Shown in pieces: positions 49,901 to 61,400 of a DNA stretch of 64,000 bases. This DNA comes from Mesocentrotus franciscanus (taxonomy: Eukaryota > Echinodermata > Echinoidea > Camarodonta > Strongylocentrotidae), in NCBI GenBank assembly GCA_037976565.1, contig CP137680.1:1463252-1527251 (forward strand), given 5' to 3'. The position numbers and the translations under genes were made by a program. The notes under the pieces were generated by a model, which was not told where the DNA came from, did not search any database, and saw only the letters and a list, made by a program, of their open reading frames with translations. The stretch's first letter is position 1, and the number at the start of each line of letters is the position of its first letter.

Positions 49901-52025
49901 TGTCCATTTTTTTACTTTCCTAAAATTCCAAAATTCCAATGACGTTACACTACACTACACTTCGTTTCGATACTTTATAGCAAATTGCAATGCGACCCTT
50001 TTTAAACACTAAGACATTGAAAGAATGCCCTCACAGTGACAATAATGTTAGGAATGGCACGATTTGCACTCAGGGAGTAGAGATGGTGTATACATTGTAT
50101 ACTATCGATCTGATGACCGAGAAAATGCATGTATGAATTGTAAAAACTCATAGGAATAATAACAAAGTTATATTTTCTTATCAAAGATTACAAGTCAAAA
50201 TATCACATTGATAAACCTTTTTGAGCGTGTACTCGATCTCAGTGATCTGATAGGCAGGATTAAGATTAACAAGGATAGCACCGATCCTAGCTGTAGCATA
50301 CTGGGTTAAGATCCATTCTAGGGTGTTTGGACTCCAGATACCAACTCTATCACCCCTCTTTACTCCTAGAGATAGGAGACCTGCAGCTAAACTATCAACC
50401 TGAAATCAAAGAAAAATATCAGTGCTGAACAATTTCATGAGGAAGGTTGGGATATTGAGAAAAGCCAGAACAGTCTGAGGAAGGTGACTGGACTCAGACA
50501 CCGATGCTATCACGCAGGTAAAAATATGTCATAGAACTCTTGTTAGTGCAGACAAGACTTTTGTATTAAGCCTCAGTTACATTGGTTACACACAGATACA
50601 CTGTTAGACGGAAAATAAATCAAGATGCACGAACAGATATGTGGAGCACCGTACCCCATCCTACCAACCTACGCCCCCCCCCCGCCTCCCCTTTTCAAAT
50701 CCAGGATCCGGTGGCACATTGGATGATGGTTTGATTGGGAATTATTTTACTCGACTGATAAAAAAGCAGGTGTATGCTTGTAATTTCATGACTTTAAGTA
50801 TTATTTGCGGGACTTAATTGACAATAGAAGATAACTAGCGCAACTACGTTTTAATCATTTACCCCGGAATATCCAGTTACCAGTATTGTAGGACCACTGC
50901 TCTACCTCTGTTCCATTACGCCTCCTCGCGTTGCATTCTTAATAACTAATGCGGGATAAGTACTTGTAAGATATAGGCGTCAATTATCTGACTGTAATAG
51001 CGCAAGGATAATTATTATCCAGTATTAGAGATACTCAATTAAAGATAGTTTCTCTAACAGTAATCTAAGTAGTTATACCATCAATTTTTATAAAATAAAG
51101 TTTCGTAAGACAAGTCACCTTTTCTCTGATTTGTTGAAAGGTTCTCCTCTGCCCAGTCTCGGAGAAGACCACAAAGTCGTTATCCGGGAACTTTTCTACA
51201 CTCTCATCAACAAACTGGCCAATCGTCTTTACTTGAGGAGTGGGTGCATTAGGAGTGACGTCATGACCATGGATGTAACTCAGGGTGTATTTGGTTCTGA
51301 GAGAGTGGTTGTTATGGTAACAAGATGTGGTCCTGTAGCGAGAAGAGTCGGGGTACATGTATACTTTTGAAGCTCCTATACATGGTTTGGCATTTTTAAC
51401 TCAAACTTTGAAATGATTAGGGTTACATATATGTTTTATGTTCTTTTTTTAATAGTAAAATTTTGCATTCTTGAGCACTTGAATATAGCCCTTTCCACCC
51501 CACCCCTCTCTCTCTCTCTCTCTCTCTCTCGCTTAAACCTAAGTAAGCTTGATCCTTTCATTTCTCATCATGGTTTAACTTTCGTTGCAATTTGTTCACT
51601 GTTTTAAACAATATTCATGTCGACGATATTATATTACCAATATTTATTCACTTATCTGTCAGTAATGACGTCTGCCAGACCTAATGAAAGCCAGGGTAAT
51701 AATAACCATATTTCTGTGGAAGGCACAGGGACGTTATATCATAATGTGAAATGTGCTATACGAGAACGGTTTACCATTGTTATTTGTTGCTTTCGTTGAA
51801 CACTTTTTAAGAAGAAATAAATCAAAACCATTCTACTACCATGATCTAAATTGCATATTGACCTATATTATTTGTATAAATTTCTGCACAAGCTTATAGT
51901 GTAAACAATGCTAGTACTTACTTCTCTAAGAGTCTGCTGCATGGAACGGACCTGGCCAAGAAGCGAGATGATGTGCTTCTAAAACCAGATCTCAGATACA
52001 TTCGTAGAACACACGAAATATTCAT
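43825..52025 (-). CDS. ACSF2: ACSF2 orthologue, medium-chain acyl-CoA synthetase family member 2, mitochondrial (complete, 13 coding exons)
   Basis: Seen: 13 exons with GT/AG boundaries, all in phase, total 1,845 nt (614 aa plus stop); human ACSF2 is 615 aa. The start at 52,025 gives an Arg/Ser-rich N-terminus ([15 protein letters not shown]) fitting a mitochondrial presequence. ANL-superfamily motifs in order: P-loop [11 protein letters not shown] (about 264-274), YGMTEST (405-411), VGYWG (467-471), HTGD with the ribose-binding Asp (about 490), [13 protein letters not shown] in the hinge/C-domain, and TTSGK with the adenylation Lys (about 596). Known for the family: activation of medium-chain fatty acids to acyl-CoA through an acyl-AMP intermediate in mitochondria. 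Exons (minus): 52025-51922, 51332-51119, 50399-50217, 49786-49665, 49035-48864, 48090-47992, 47326-47187, 46569-46398, 45974-45867, 45387-45236, 44798-44657, 44330-44220, 43950-43825. No frameshift or missing core residue. UTRs and promoter were not defined. Confidence 0.95.
44220..44330 (-). CDS. ACSF2: ACSF2 coding exon 12
   Basis: This exon has 37 codons: [20 protein letters not shown], then an [17 protein letters not shown] tail, matching human VVGVKDDRMGEEICACIRLK. Acceptor GTGTAG|GTA, donor GGAAG|GTGAGA. Confidence 0.95.
44657..44798 (-). CDS. ACSF2: ACSF2 coding exon 11
   Basis: The exon encodes [20 protein letters not shown] and [20 protein letters not shown], the hinge and the start of the mobile C-terminal domain. 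Acceptor TCTTAG|A, donor ATTCAG|GTAACC. Confidence 0.95.
45236..45387 (-). CDS. ACSF2: ACSF2 coding exon 10
   Basis: The exon encodes [30 protein letters not shown] and WLHTG. The Asp of HTGD is completed across the next junction (GG|A GAT). Acceptor AATTCAG|AT, donor ACAGG|GTAAGG. Confidence 0.95.
45867..45974 (-). CDS. ACSF2: ACSF2 coding exon 9
   Basis: This exon has 36 codons starting [20 protein letters not shown] and ending [14 protein letters not shown] is the adenine/substrate-binding motif of the family. Acceptor ATTCCAG|TTG, donor TGTGAG|GTACGT. Confidence 0.95.
46398..46569 (-). CDS. ACSF2: ACSF2 coding exon 8
   Basis: The exon encodes [20 protein letters not shown] and then the [14 protein letters not shown] stretch, matching human YGTPTMFVDILNQPDF and GSPAPPELIRAI. 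One base completes the Lys codon from exon 7. Donor CTCCTT|GTAAGA. Confidence 0.93.
47187..47326 (-). CDS. ACSF2: ACSF2 coding exon 7
   Basis: The exon encodes [20 protein letters not shown] through [10 protein letters not shown], matching the human LPNPLYHCLGSVAG region that lines the acyl pocket. Acceptor AAACAG|GTG, donor GAGAA|GTAAGT. Confidence 0.93.
47992..48090 (-). CDS. ACSF2: ACSF2 coding exon 6 (ATP-binding loop)
   Basis: This exon has 33 complete codons beginning [19 protein letters not shown], the phosphate-binding signature of AMP-forming synthetases. Acceptor CAAAG|GGT, donor GGTGTG|GTATGT. Confidence 0.95.
48864..49035 (-). CDS. ACSF2: ACSF2 coding exon 5
   Basis: The exon runs from [11 protein letters not shown] to [10 protein letters not shown] and ends immediately before the GTTG of the ATP-binding loop. 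Acceptor ACTGCAG|C, donor ACATCG|GTAAAC. It contains two exact TGACGTCA octamers in coding sequence (48,923-48,930 and 48,956-48,963). Confidence 0.95.
49665..49786 (-). CDS. ACSF2: ACSF2 coding exon 4
   Basis: The exon encodes [20 protein letters not shown] followed by LTDLCPEM and LKSK, matching the human FKTQQYY and ICPEV segment. It ends after two bases of the Arg codon completed by exon 5. Confidence 0.93.
50217..50399 (-). CDS. ACSF2: ACSF2 coding exon 3
   Basis: This exon has 61 complete codons. It encodes [19 protein letters not shown] and [20 protein letters not shown], among the most conserved parts of the N-terminal acyl-CoA synthetase domain. Acceptor TTTCAG|GTT, donor AAAAG|GTTTAT. 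Confidence 0.95.
51119..51332 (-). CDS. ACSF2: ACSF2 coding exon 2
   Basis: Acceptor CTCGCTACAG|G follows a pyrimidine run; donor AAAAG|GTGAC. It encodes the linker and the start of the adenylating domain ([28 protein letters not shown]), colinear with the human N-terminal region (SYVQG, TVGQCLE, TFAQLKEEV). Confidence 0.9.
51504..51532. repeat. (CT)n in ACSF2 intron 1
   Basis: About 14 CT units. Confidence 0.9.
51922..52025 (-). CDS. ACSF2: ACSF2 coding exon 1 (start codon, mitochondrial presequence)
   Basis: The ATG is at 52,025-52,023. The exon encodes 34 residues rich in Arg and Ser with only one acidic residue, near the end, and ends after two bases of a codon at AA|GTAAGT. Joining to exon 2 makes AAG (Lys). 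The presequence is not conserved in sequence, so the exact start rests on frame, splice donor and composition. Confidence 0.8.
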
Positions 52026-52339
52026 CTTCACTGCAATAATGATTCCCTTCTGCTCAACAAATTGATTTGATTTATAATGGCAGCTGTACAAAATAACGTT
52101 TCAACGGATATTCGAAGTGAACACTAAATTCTACTTCAATTGTTTAGTTGAAACTGCACAGTATGTAGTTGCAAAAGGCATGTCAACATTGAAAATAGGA
52201 TTTGCGTAAACAACTTTAACAGATTTCTGGACTATGCACTGTGGTCTTTCGTTCATTGAAACCGTTACTTTTATTAATTGTCCTGGATTATTCATCACGT
52301 GCTCTAGACAAACGTTTGGAATCCACCTAACCAGACTGG

Positions 52340-52473
52340 GTTTGAAGGAAGAGAGGAAGAGAGAGAGAGGGGGTATGGAAAAGGGAGGTGTAGAGCGAAA
52401 GAGGACGGATAAAGGAGGAGGGAGAAAGATAGAAAGAGAGCGTATTGTGTGTTGGGGAGGAATAGGGAGAGAA

Positions 52474-52511
<38 letters not shown>

Positions 52512-52529
52512 AATGAATGAGAAAGGGTT

Positions 52530-52560
<31 letters not shown>

Positions 52561-52640
52561 AGGGGAAAAGAGTATTATGAGAGAGAGTGAAAAAGAAAGA
52601 GGGAGAGACAGGATAAGAAGCAGTAAAATGAATATAAAGA
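52340..52640. repeat. (GA)n-rich tract upstream of ACSF2
   Basis: Two GA runs (about 52,478-52,508 and 52,535-52,560) in a purine-rich stretch 0.3-0.6 kb 5' of the ACSF2 start codon. Such tracts can bind GAGA-type factors, but here it may simply be a microsatellite. Confidence 0.85.
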
Positions 52641-52827
52641 TTTGTTATAAAGGTTCAGAAAGCACGCCAATATACTGATTGGGACATTTCTTTCAAAATG
52701 GCATAAAATTCAGCTCGAAACACAGGTCTTTCCTTGTCACTTTTATAATTCTTGGCATGAAAAGATTGTTCTTTCTTGTAACATTTTCCCCAATCATCAC
52801 CCCTTTCCTTTGTCTTTCTCTGTCTGC

Positions 52828-52935
52828 CCCCCCCCCCTTCTCTCTTTCTCTCTCTCTCTCTCTCTATTTTGTACCTCTCTCCCTTCTACTTTTTATTTCC
52901 CCTTCTTTCCCTTTCTCTTCTTCTTTAACACCTCT
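52828..52935. repeat. CT-rich tract
   Basis: Poly-C and TCTCTC run followed by degenerate CT-rich sequence. Confidence 0.88.
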
Positions 52936-55214
52936 CCTCATAAAAATAACACCTGTAAAGAATGTTTCAACCCAAGACCTACAAATCAAAGAACCACAAC
53001 AATGACTTGAAAAAATTAAATAATCATTTACAATATTCATTAGCACTTTATTACTTTTTTGCTTCACAAAACACAGATTTGACATTGATTCGTTGACAAT
53101 TTGTTACAGTAATAGTTACACATTATTTGAAAGCATTGACATTAAAGTACAGATCATTCAGAAGAAGAAAAAAAGATTGAACACGTTTGACGGTATCTCC
53201 CTGTATATTCAATGACATGAATTGAAGATAAACCTCTGAACAAAATTACTATTCTGCAAAAATTGTTGCCTTAGCTATAAAGACGTTGATGGCAAGCAAT
53301 TTTACATTTACATCTAATACGTGAAAAATATTTCTGACATCTGTAAGTTCAAGGAGCTATTTTACATGTACAACAGCTACAACACTTCACAATATGATAC
53401 ATGTAGTAGCATATCAACATAAATATCAGAGACATAATATCCTTAGTGCGTAATGGATCTCTGTTTTGCAATATTACGGCTTGAAGCAATATTGTGCTCT
53501 TATTTCAGGGACCAAAATTCCACCCTGATATGACTAAGTAAGTACATCTAAAAACTTATAACTTTTTTTTTACAAAATAGTGATCCCATGTTCTCTTCAA
53601 ATCCAATTTCCTGTCACTGCACATCTCAAAAGTATAGCCTTATATTAATGTAACATATAAAATAAGTAATCAACATATAAAGTTATGGAAACAAGAGGTA
53701 CACTTTAACTTAAAAGTTTATTATGCTGATAATAGTGCATTTTAGATATAAATTAGTAATCAAATTCAAATCATAACATATATTTCTATATTGCTTACAA
53801 AACAGTAATGAATCTATGCTATACATTACGGGGAATATGATTTTATATAGTAACTTCAACACGATCGCAACTGCTTCCAAAAAAATAAACCTAAGGCAAT
53901 TTCAATAGCCTTGCGCATCACCTATTACAATGTATGAAGATTACAATGAGGTATTACGTAATGTGAACATGATTTATACGGGATGTATAATAGGGTATTG
54001 AAATTGCCCTTGAGTTGATTTTTCAAGAATAGTTGCAGTTGTGTTTTTTGTCAACTTGAAATTAATTTAGAAGCAATACAAAACACTATTCAGGTTCCAA
54101 CTCTGTATAAGAATAAAGTGTAATGCTTCAAAGATATCAGGAATGTTTTAGTCATGTAATCATTAGAATACATGATAGGTATCAGATCATAAATGCAAAC
54201 CAAACAAATGTATTGCACTATTAAACACCTCATTTATTTAATTTCAAATATAAGCCAGCTAAATCCAGCTAAATCAATTTAAGCCTTTTAGTGTCAAAAG
54301 TGGTTGTACCACCAAAAATATGATATATGTGAAGATGTTAGACTTTGATTTAAAACTGATAATTTTCTTCTATTGGATTAACAACTACACTGCCTTCAGT
54401 TTCCTCAAACACGTTAAATACATATGACATCCTTTTTCAGTTTAGTGACATCTATTTTGGCATTTTGACAGACTCTTGGGCCAATCCTTATATGAAATTA
54501 AAACTGGTCTTTTCAGTTTTAGTGACATTCCTACATTGATATAGATTCAGTTTTCTTTATAATATCTCTTTTCATCTTGTATACGAGAAGATAAAATATA
54601 CCTCTGATGATTTCATCAACCTCACTCTTCGTCTCCTATAAAGAGTATGTTCAATAGTAAAAATGTACAAACAAAATATGCAAAATATAAAATTAGAAAC
54701 AAGCTAAATAACTGCAAATATAACAGATATATCCATGATACATATGACTGAATTCATATAAATAAATTCGATTTGAATTACTCAAAGAATCGTTTTATGA
54801 AATCACTTTAAAAACATTCTGACATATATGATTAATTATCTACCACATACTTTTCATCATATTTTATAAATAATTTAGATATCATGTGATCAGATGGATG
54901 TTCTTGATATACTAGCTGCTACTGCTGAGATATGGACAAATGTGGGGAAACTTGTTTGAAAAAAATCTATTGAAATAGTTGTTTTTCTTTTACTGTTTTG
55001 TAATGGTTTATCCAAAAATTGCATAATAGGCCTACTACACTGTCAGAGGTCATGTGCATTAATAAATGATGAAGAACATTATAAATGATCAGCCCCATTC
55101 AAAAATAATATGTTGCATATAAAAGACATTGATATACTTCCCACTATGTATTCATATCGTTATGTCTTCTTTCAAACACATGTACTACTTCGTAAGGGGT
55201 CACAAGGATTATTG

Positions 55215-55279
55215 GTCTCGTGGGCTGTCGGTTTCGTGGGCGGTCAGTCTCATGAGCGGTCAGTCTCATGGGCTCTCAT
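55215..55279. repeat. 16-bp tandem repeat, four copies
   Basis: GGTCTCGTGGGCTGTC, GGTTTCGTGGGCGGTC, AGTCTCATGAGCGGTC and AGTCTCATGGGCTCTC follow one another. Confidence 0.85.
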
Positions 55280-55334
55280 ATGCCCCCAAAGCATAACATA
55301 CCGGTATGCATAGATGTGAACATGAAACATAATA

Positions 55335-55490
55335 CAGTCAAACCTGTCTAAAGCGACCGCCCAAGGGAAACACAAAAAGTGGTCTTTGTAGACAGGTTCC
55401 TTTAGTACATGTTTCAATGAGAAACCATTTTCAAGGGAAACAAAAAATGTGGTCTTTGTAGACAGGTGGTCACTAAAGCAGGTTTGACTG
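55335..55490. mobile_element. pogo/Tc1-mariner-type MITE with TA duplication
   Basis: Ends CAGTCAAACCTGTCTAAAG and CTAAAGCAGGTTTGACTG, flanked by TA (55,333-55,334; 55,491-55,492). 156 bp with internal GTGGTCTTTGTAGACAGGT repeats. CAGTCAAACCTG ends are widespread in animal pogo-like elements. Confidence 0.85.
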
Positions 55491-56065
55491 TAGTATACAC
55501 AGTTTAATTCAAATTTCAATGTACAAAGTACATGTAATCAACAAAGATTGAGGAAGAAAAACTGCAGTGATCTTGTGGATATCCTAGGCTTCCATTCAGT
55601 CACAGTAACTCAATATCAAACATCTCACTGTTCGATGTTCCATGTAATTCTTTGATTTTTAGTGAATTAGCGGGCAAGAATACATATTAAGATTAATCTA
55701 TGAAATTATTATCTTTTAAAAAATATCAATATAGTGGTGCTTTCATAAGTAGAAGAAAATAAATAGTTCATACACTCACCATATGATCGTCAAATACAGT
55801 CTTAAGCTTAAAATGCATAGCCTGCTACAAAAAGGTTGAAGGTTAAGCCTCTCTCCACAACACACACAAAAAAGGAAAATCCCACAATGAAATCTAGTTG
55901 AAAATTTAACCCATTCTATAACTTGCAAACCTAATAAGTATTATCTTCCGATAGCATGTTACATCTTTTCATAATCATATGGTTTGTAATTCTATCATAA
56001 CAGAAATAACGTTGTGTAAGACCCTTTAAATAATTTGACACAACCAGAGTTTTTAGTGAATCCCT

Positions 56066-56104
56066 ATACCGGTAGTCACTTACCGGTAGTCACTTACCGG
56101 TATT
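56066..56104. repeat. Short tandem repeat of TACCGGTAGTCACT
   Basis: Three TACCGGTA palindromes spaced 14-15 bp apart. Confidence 0.8.
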
Positions 56105-56120
56105 CAACATATAATATGGT

Positions 56121-56191
56121 CTGTTTGGAGCCAGAAGGGCATTAAATCATATACCTTAGCATAGAGTTAACAACCCTCTGGCTCTGAATAG
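56121..56191. repeat. ~70-bp palindrome family, locus 2
   Basis: GGAGCCAGAAGGGCATTAA pairs with GAGTTAACAACCCTCTGGCTC. Lies 3' of the ATP8A-like stop codon. Confidence 0.8.
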
Positions 56192-58075
56192 AGGATATAT
56201 TAGTTGCTCCCGCCAATATTTCTGTCACAACTTTAAAAAATATATACCCTATATAAAGCAATATAAAAATAAAGATTGTCGATATCAAACCCCAAATCAA
56301 TAGAGTATATTCACAAAACATGTCTGATGTACATGCATTAGGTGTAAGACTCTCTACAAGTTTAACTTGGTCATTTCTATTGATCTTTATACTAATGTGG
56401 TATAGTGAAATGCTGGTTGGCAGAGCAAAATATTTAAGGGAAAAAAAAAATCAAACAGAACATTGCGCACATCACAAGTGACTAAATAATGCCCCCCCCC
56501 AAAAAAAAAAAAAAAAAAAATTGTTTGTAAGTACTACGAAATTGTAAATTAAATCTTTAGAAATGTGTAAACCATACCGGTAATCAAATCTTTGTTACCT
56601 CTAGAAACACCACAAAGAAAACATTGCACACAATACTGGTCCACACTGAGCCTAAGGCAAATAAAATAATGCTTAATAAATAAATACAAATATTCAACTA
56701 TAGATTTGTTTAACTATGGTGGATGATCAGTTCGATAGTTTCATAAAGCAATATGTTACCTATCATATAGCTTGAGTTTGTGGTAAGCAAATAAAATCTG
56801 AAGAACTGTAAGCTGCCATAAGGACTGACTGATGATAAACCTTAATCATGATATCACATTGTCTTCAAGCATAAATTATAGTCATTCATTACATTCATAA
56901 CTACACTTTAAAACAAACATACATTGAAATACAAAATGTTATCAGAGCTTTAACAATCAGGGTATGTTATTCAAGCTCCGAAGCACAGTAATATCAATAC
57001 ATGCCACCACTATATTCATCATACAGGATATTTCCATTACAAAATAAGTCGGTTTGGCAAATTCAAGAGCAAAATGTTAACTGTCTCATTGCAAGAGCTT
57101 GACTGACACACCTCTATATACATATATCTTCATAAGAATGCTACATCAATCAGGCAAGCAAAGACACTTATGAATATTCATGAATCCTCAGCCACTGTCA
57201 ATTGTTCATTGGTAACTTACAAATCACAAGATAATAGCTAGTAAGCTATACATGTATGCCAACAAAATATACCTCACTAATTTCTGCAGTTTGTATTTTT
57301 GGGATCTATTTGAATATATACGACATCTATGTTACTACTGAATGACTAGTAAGCAATGTTCCATAAAATATACCCCATTTAATTTCAGCATTTCTGTGTA
57401 GACAGAAGCATTTCCGATCATGATTCTCTACCTCCGGCATGAATATTGTACAGCTAGCAAGACAACATGTCCATGATGATGATCTACTATTGTCAGCTCA
57501 AAATGATGACTCTCTGAGACATTTATAATAATGTATTATTAATATATCAAGTAGACTGATCACATTTTTACCACAAAAAACCTCTATCAGAATATTTCCT
57601 AAAGTGATGAGTATACCAGGCTTCAAAAGTGATAGCGGAGATCAGTAAACCGAGTTAAGCCGAGAGACCAAGCATTAGTTACACTTCCACACTATATGGT
57701 ATTTCAAATTACTGTTGGATTTGTTTTGTAACTGTATCATCTATTGATATCAGCGCTGCCACTCATGTACATGGACATAGAAGGTGTAACTTCAATGACC
57801 TTTATACTGGACTCAAGAGAGTAAGAAGTTGACCCTGTTAGTTCCATAGGCATGCATACCCATGCATGAAGGCAATATAGCATTTGGAGATTGCACTACA
57901 AGAGATTCAACCCTGTTACCAATGGTGTAGGGAGAACGGTCCGGAAGATGGATTTTTTATGTCTAGGTTTCAAACTTACATCCCAATCCTAGATGAAGGT
58001 ATCAAATAGTTTTCTCTTGGTCCAGGTCCTGGCCTTGGTCGTGGAATCTCTGGACCCTATTACATCACTGTCTCA

Positions 58076-58151
58076 TCTGCTGAGAGCCAGAGGAGGCATT
58101 GATCAATAATGTGATTGTCATAGAGTGAATGCCCTTCTCAGCCTCAACAAA
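58076..58151. repeat. ~70-bp palindrome family, locus 3
   Basis: TCTGCTGAGAGCCAGAGGAG with GCCCTTCTCAGCCTCAACA; more diverged. It lies about 185 bp downstream of the ATP8A-like stop codon, so probably within the 3' UTR. Confidence 0.65.
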
Positions 58152-58335
58152 TGATGTATAAAGTCAATGGATTGATGGGTTGTAGTTCACAAAGAATAAC
58201 AATGTGTGCACAAGGGGATGGGAATATAATATACATACATATCACTGAAGCTGCTTCTAGGCTGGATAGGATATGAGGGTTAACATGTTAAAACAAGACA
58301 TATATTCCTTGACTGCTAGTTGAATGATTGTCAGC

Positions 58336-58413
58336 CTACTTTGATGGTTCTTCATGGATGACCACAGCACCTGTTGGTCTCTTGGTTGTGTCGTATGCTC
58401 TGATCACCTCCGC
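58336..58413 (-). CDS. ATP8A-like terminal coding exon (RAYDTT tail, stop)
   Basis: There are 25 codons plus TAG: AEVIRAYDTTKRPTGAVV followed by IHEEPSK. Acceptor TTCTTTAG|GCG. RAYDTTK is near-identical to the vertebrate ATP8A tail; the last dozen residues are not. Confidence 0.85.
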   Translation of the reverse strand, partial: AEVIRAYDTTKRPTGAVVIHEEPSK

Positions 58414-61400
58414 CTAAAGAAGAAAATCAGAATGAAACACATTATATCATTCATGCATACAGAACAATACTTGTTCAGATGTATTACTATAAATATATAG
58501 ATGTGGGAGATAACATGACATTGCACGCTAAATTATTGCATGTACAGCACAGATCACTAAATAAAGAAGTCATTATCAGGAAGGAAGATAAATTGTTTTT
58601 AAGACAAACTTTTAAAGATTTAGGTTTTGAGGTTCATTCCACAATCAAAAGCAGGAGTAATAATCTTTACATGTCTAAATTAACTACAATGTTTCACTGA
58701 CATTTAACATGATGGGGGAAAAAAATCATTTCATTTTCACCCTACTGATAATGCCGCTATTCTCAACTTTTTACATATGACACATTATCATCACGCTATC
58801 CATAATCAGTTTATTACAGTTAACCTATGCACATTTGACATTATTGCAACATCAAATATATACAAAAACATTCAATTTTTTCTCTAGTGTGATGTGAAAT
58901 CTTACCTGAGTAATGACACCATGTTCCTCCTGGGAGAAAGCAAATCCATCTAAAGGGAAAACAACAGTTACTGATAGATAAGAGACAAAAATTCAACATC
59001 AGCATAGTAACAGGAAAGTACCGAGTAGAAGGCACATTGGTAAAACCATATATACAACATTACACAAGATCCAGATGAATAACAAGGAATGGTATGAAAA
59101 ACATTAATGTTCAAAGATATATGAGATCCATTCACAGATTAGATCTAGCACAAACACTTGTATCACATTCCCATTCCATCTCCGGTGGAAAGAGAGAACT
59201 TCACATTTTCACCAGTATGCCCCACCTGTTCCCTGGAAAATGAATCAAAACACATTAATAACAACCACTTCACTATGCAACCTATAAAGAATCATATTCT
59301 TGAAATTATAGGGTGGTATTCTCGAAAGTGGACTAACTTTAGTCCATGGTTTAATCCTCTGACTAAGTATGGAATGCCAAGTGTCCATATGAATATATTT
59401 TTGAATGATTTGATATGTCCCTAAATTACCATGATAACATAATTATTTCATAGTTATATTGTTGTTTATTAATTATGTTATTACATTTTATTTTAATTTA
59501 GTCACAGATTAAATCATTCAAAAACATATTCATATAGACACTTGGCATTCCATATTTAGTCGGAGGATTAAACCATGGACTAAAGTTAGTCCACTTTCGA
59601 GAATACCACCCATATTGTTTAAATACATTTCACACAAATGGTAAGTATGAATGCAATCAATGTATTGGAATGAATATATGAATTTAGTGGGTTATCCATA
59701 CTACACCATTTTTTTCAGTCTCACCAGCCCCTTTGATTAGGCAACCTAGATATTAACGCTCTACTTTTTCATCAACACTTTCTTCTTCAGATTATTGCAT
59801 CAAAAGTAAGCCTAATCTTCAAATGTGCACAATTTCACAAACAAATGTAGTATTTATCAATGTCTTAGAAATCAAAAATATGAGATAAATAACTTATGGA
59901 CAAATTATCCATTTCTCTGATTAAGACTATCCTATATAAAAAGTTCCCAGCCATATGCAGGTACATCATGAGACTGCGTTCAATATACTCTATCTGTATG
60001 TATGGAGAAAATAATTTCCGGATGACCAGTTTGTGAACTTACGTCTTGGAGTACTGGTACCCTCCTCCTCAGCGAGATGACGTGCGCTACTAGGCGATCG
60101 TTTGAATAATCTTGTTAGAAGTCGAGAGGTTTCACTAAAACTGCAATACAGGAACAAAAAGATGAAGAAAAAAAGACAACAGTGTGTTATATATATGCAA
60201 TGCAATTCATTGATCTTTAATACAAGAATCAATTCATAAGAGAGCAACATGTAGAAATGGTTGGATGTAAAAGAATTTACTCTGAAGAACGTCCTATATC
60301 ACTATCAAGTTGACTTCATACAAGCATATTTCCATGAATTTTGCTCAAAAAGGGTCAAAGCAAGCTTTCATGAAGGAAATAAATGAATATTTTAAGTCAG
60401 TTATCCTTTTAAACTTCATTTTGTGAGTGGAAAAGCTAATACAACTTGAAACTTATTAGATTTTGTACAACTCTTTCAAAATTTACTTCTTTTGTGATAT
60501 TTACACAGGACACTATTGCCATTTGAATGTGTTAATACAAAGTAGCTTAAACATGCACAATTTTACAATTAAGTGTGTCCCATCCTCACAAAATTGTTTT
60601 TCTGCTGAGGGCAAAAAGGACATTAACTCTTTGTTAAAGTGTATGATTAACTCTCATCTGGGTCTTAGCAGATCACTTCATTTTTGGTCCTTTTTGACGA
60701 AGAATAAATTATTTCACGCAATATTACCTCTCTTATCTACCTCTTTCAACACATGTGATGAAGATACCACAACTTCATCAAATAATGAGGCTTAGGTTAT
60801 ATGCCACTTAAAATATTTGATGAATTATTTTGAGAAGTTCCCTTTACATTTCACATATGGGAAAGAAATTTAATTTTGCACTTTATTTTGTAAATTTTAA
60901 TTTTTAACAATTCCATTGATAGAGAATATAAACATATATTACTCTTTGTATAAAGTATTACGTTGTGCCATTAATCACCTAAGAATTAAGAGGAAACACA
61001 GACAAAGTCATACCTGTTTAAACAACTTTGGCTGAAGAAAAAAAAACTTAAATTCAAATTAATTCTAAACTAATAGACAGCAATATGGCAATAGTTAATG
61101 TGAACATTAGGTGCAATTGTGAGAATTATTGAATATACAACTTTTTATGAAATAGTTATTGAATTATCTACATGTATCAATAAAGTGCTTGAATTGGAGT
61201 TAGCTGCGGCTGAAATAAATATCTATTAAAGAATTCCAAGTGTTAAATATATGTGAGTGATACTAACACATAAATCAGAAGTAACAAAATGAACACTACA
61301 TTCCTGACGATTCAAACAGAATATCAATGAATGGAACAAATAATGATTTGAAGCAGCAGTTCAAGCTGAAAATCAACTGTGAAGTGAAATTATTCATGTT

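Larger units (their letters stand above)
53010..58335 (-). other. ATP8A 3' flank / ACSF2 upstream interval, no confident gene
   Basis: These 5.3 kb lie between the flippase stop codon and the GA/CT-rich DNA upstream of ACSF2. They probably include the flippase 3' UTR; I could not fix its polyadenylation site. They hold a pogo-like short element (55,335-55,490), two ~70-bp palindromes and two short minisatellites. Two small exon-like blocks (54,602-54,635; about 55,790-55,835) are treated as unsupported. Confidence 0.5.

Noticed and set aside
54602..55835. Two exon-like blocks on the minus strand (ETKSEVDEIIR at 54,602-54,635; AMHFKLKTVFDDHM at about 55,790-55,835)
   Set aside because: They have usable splice sites, and ETKS recalls the ATP8A tail, but they lie 3' of the flippase stop codon and match no family. 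Too short to support.
60463..60795. 110-codon frame in the flippase intron
   Set aside because: Contains the ~70-bp palindrome and no conserved motif; opposite strand to the gene.
61010..61040. 18-nt in-phase microexon candidate in the ATP8A-like gene (PKLFKQ or QSCLN)
   Set aside because: Phase-compatible with its neighbours, but so short that chance AG/GT pairs explain it, and it resembles no known flippase sequence.
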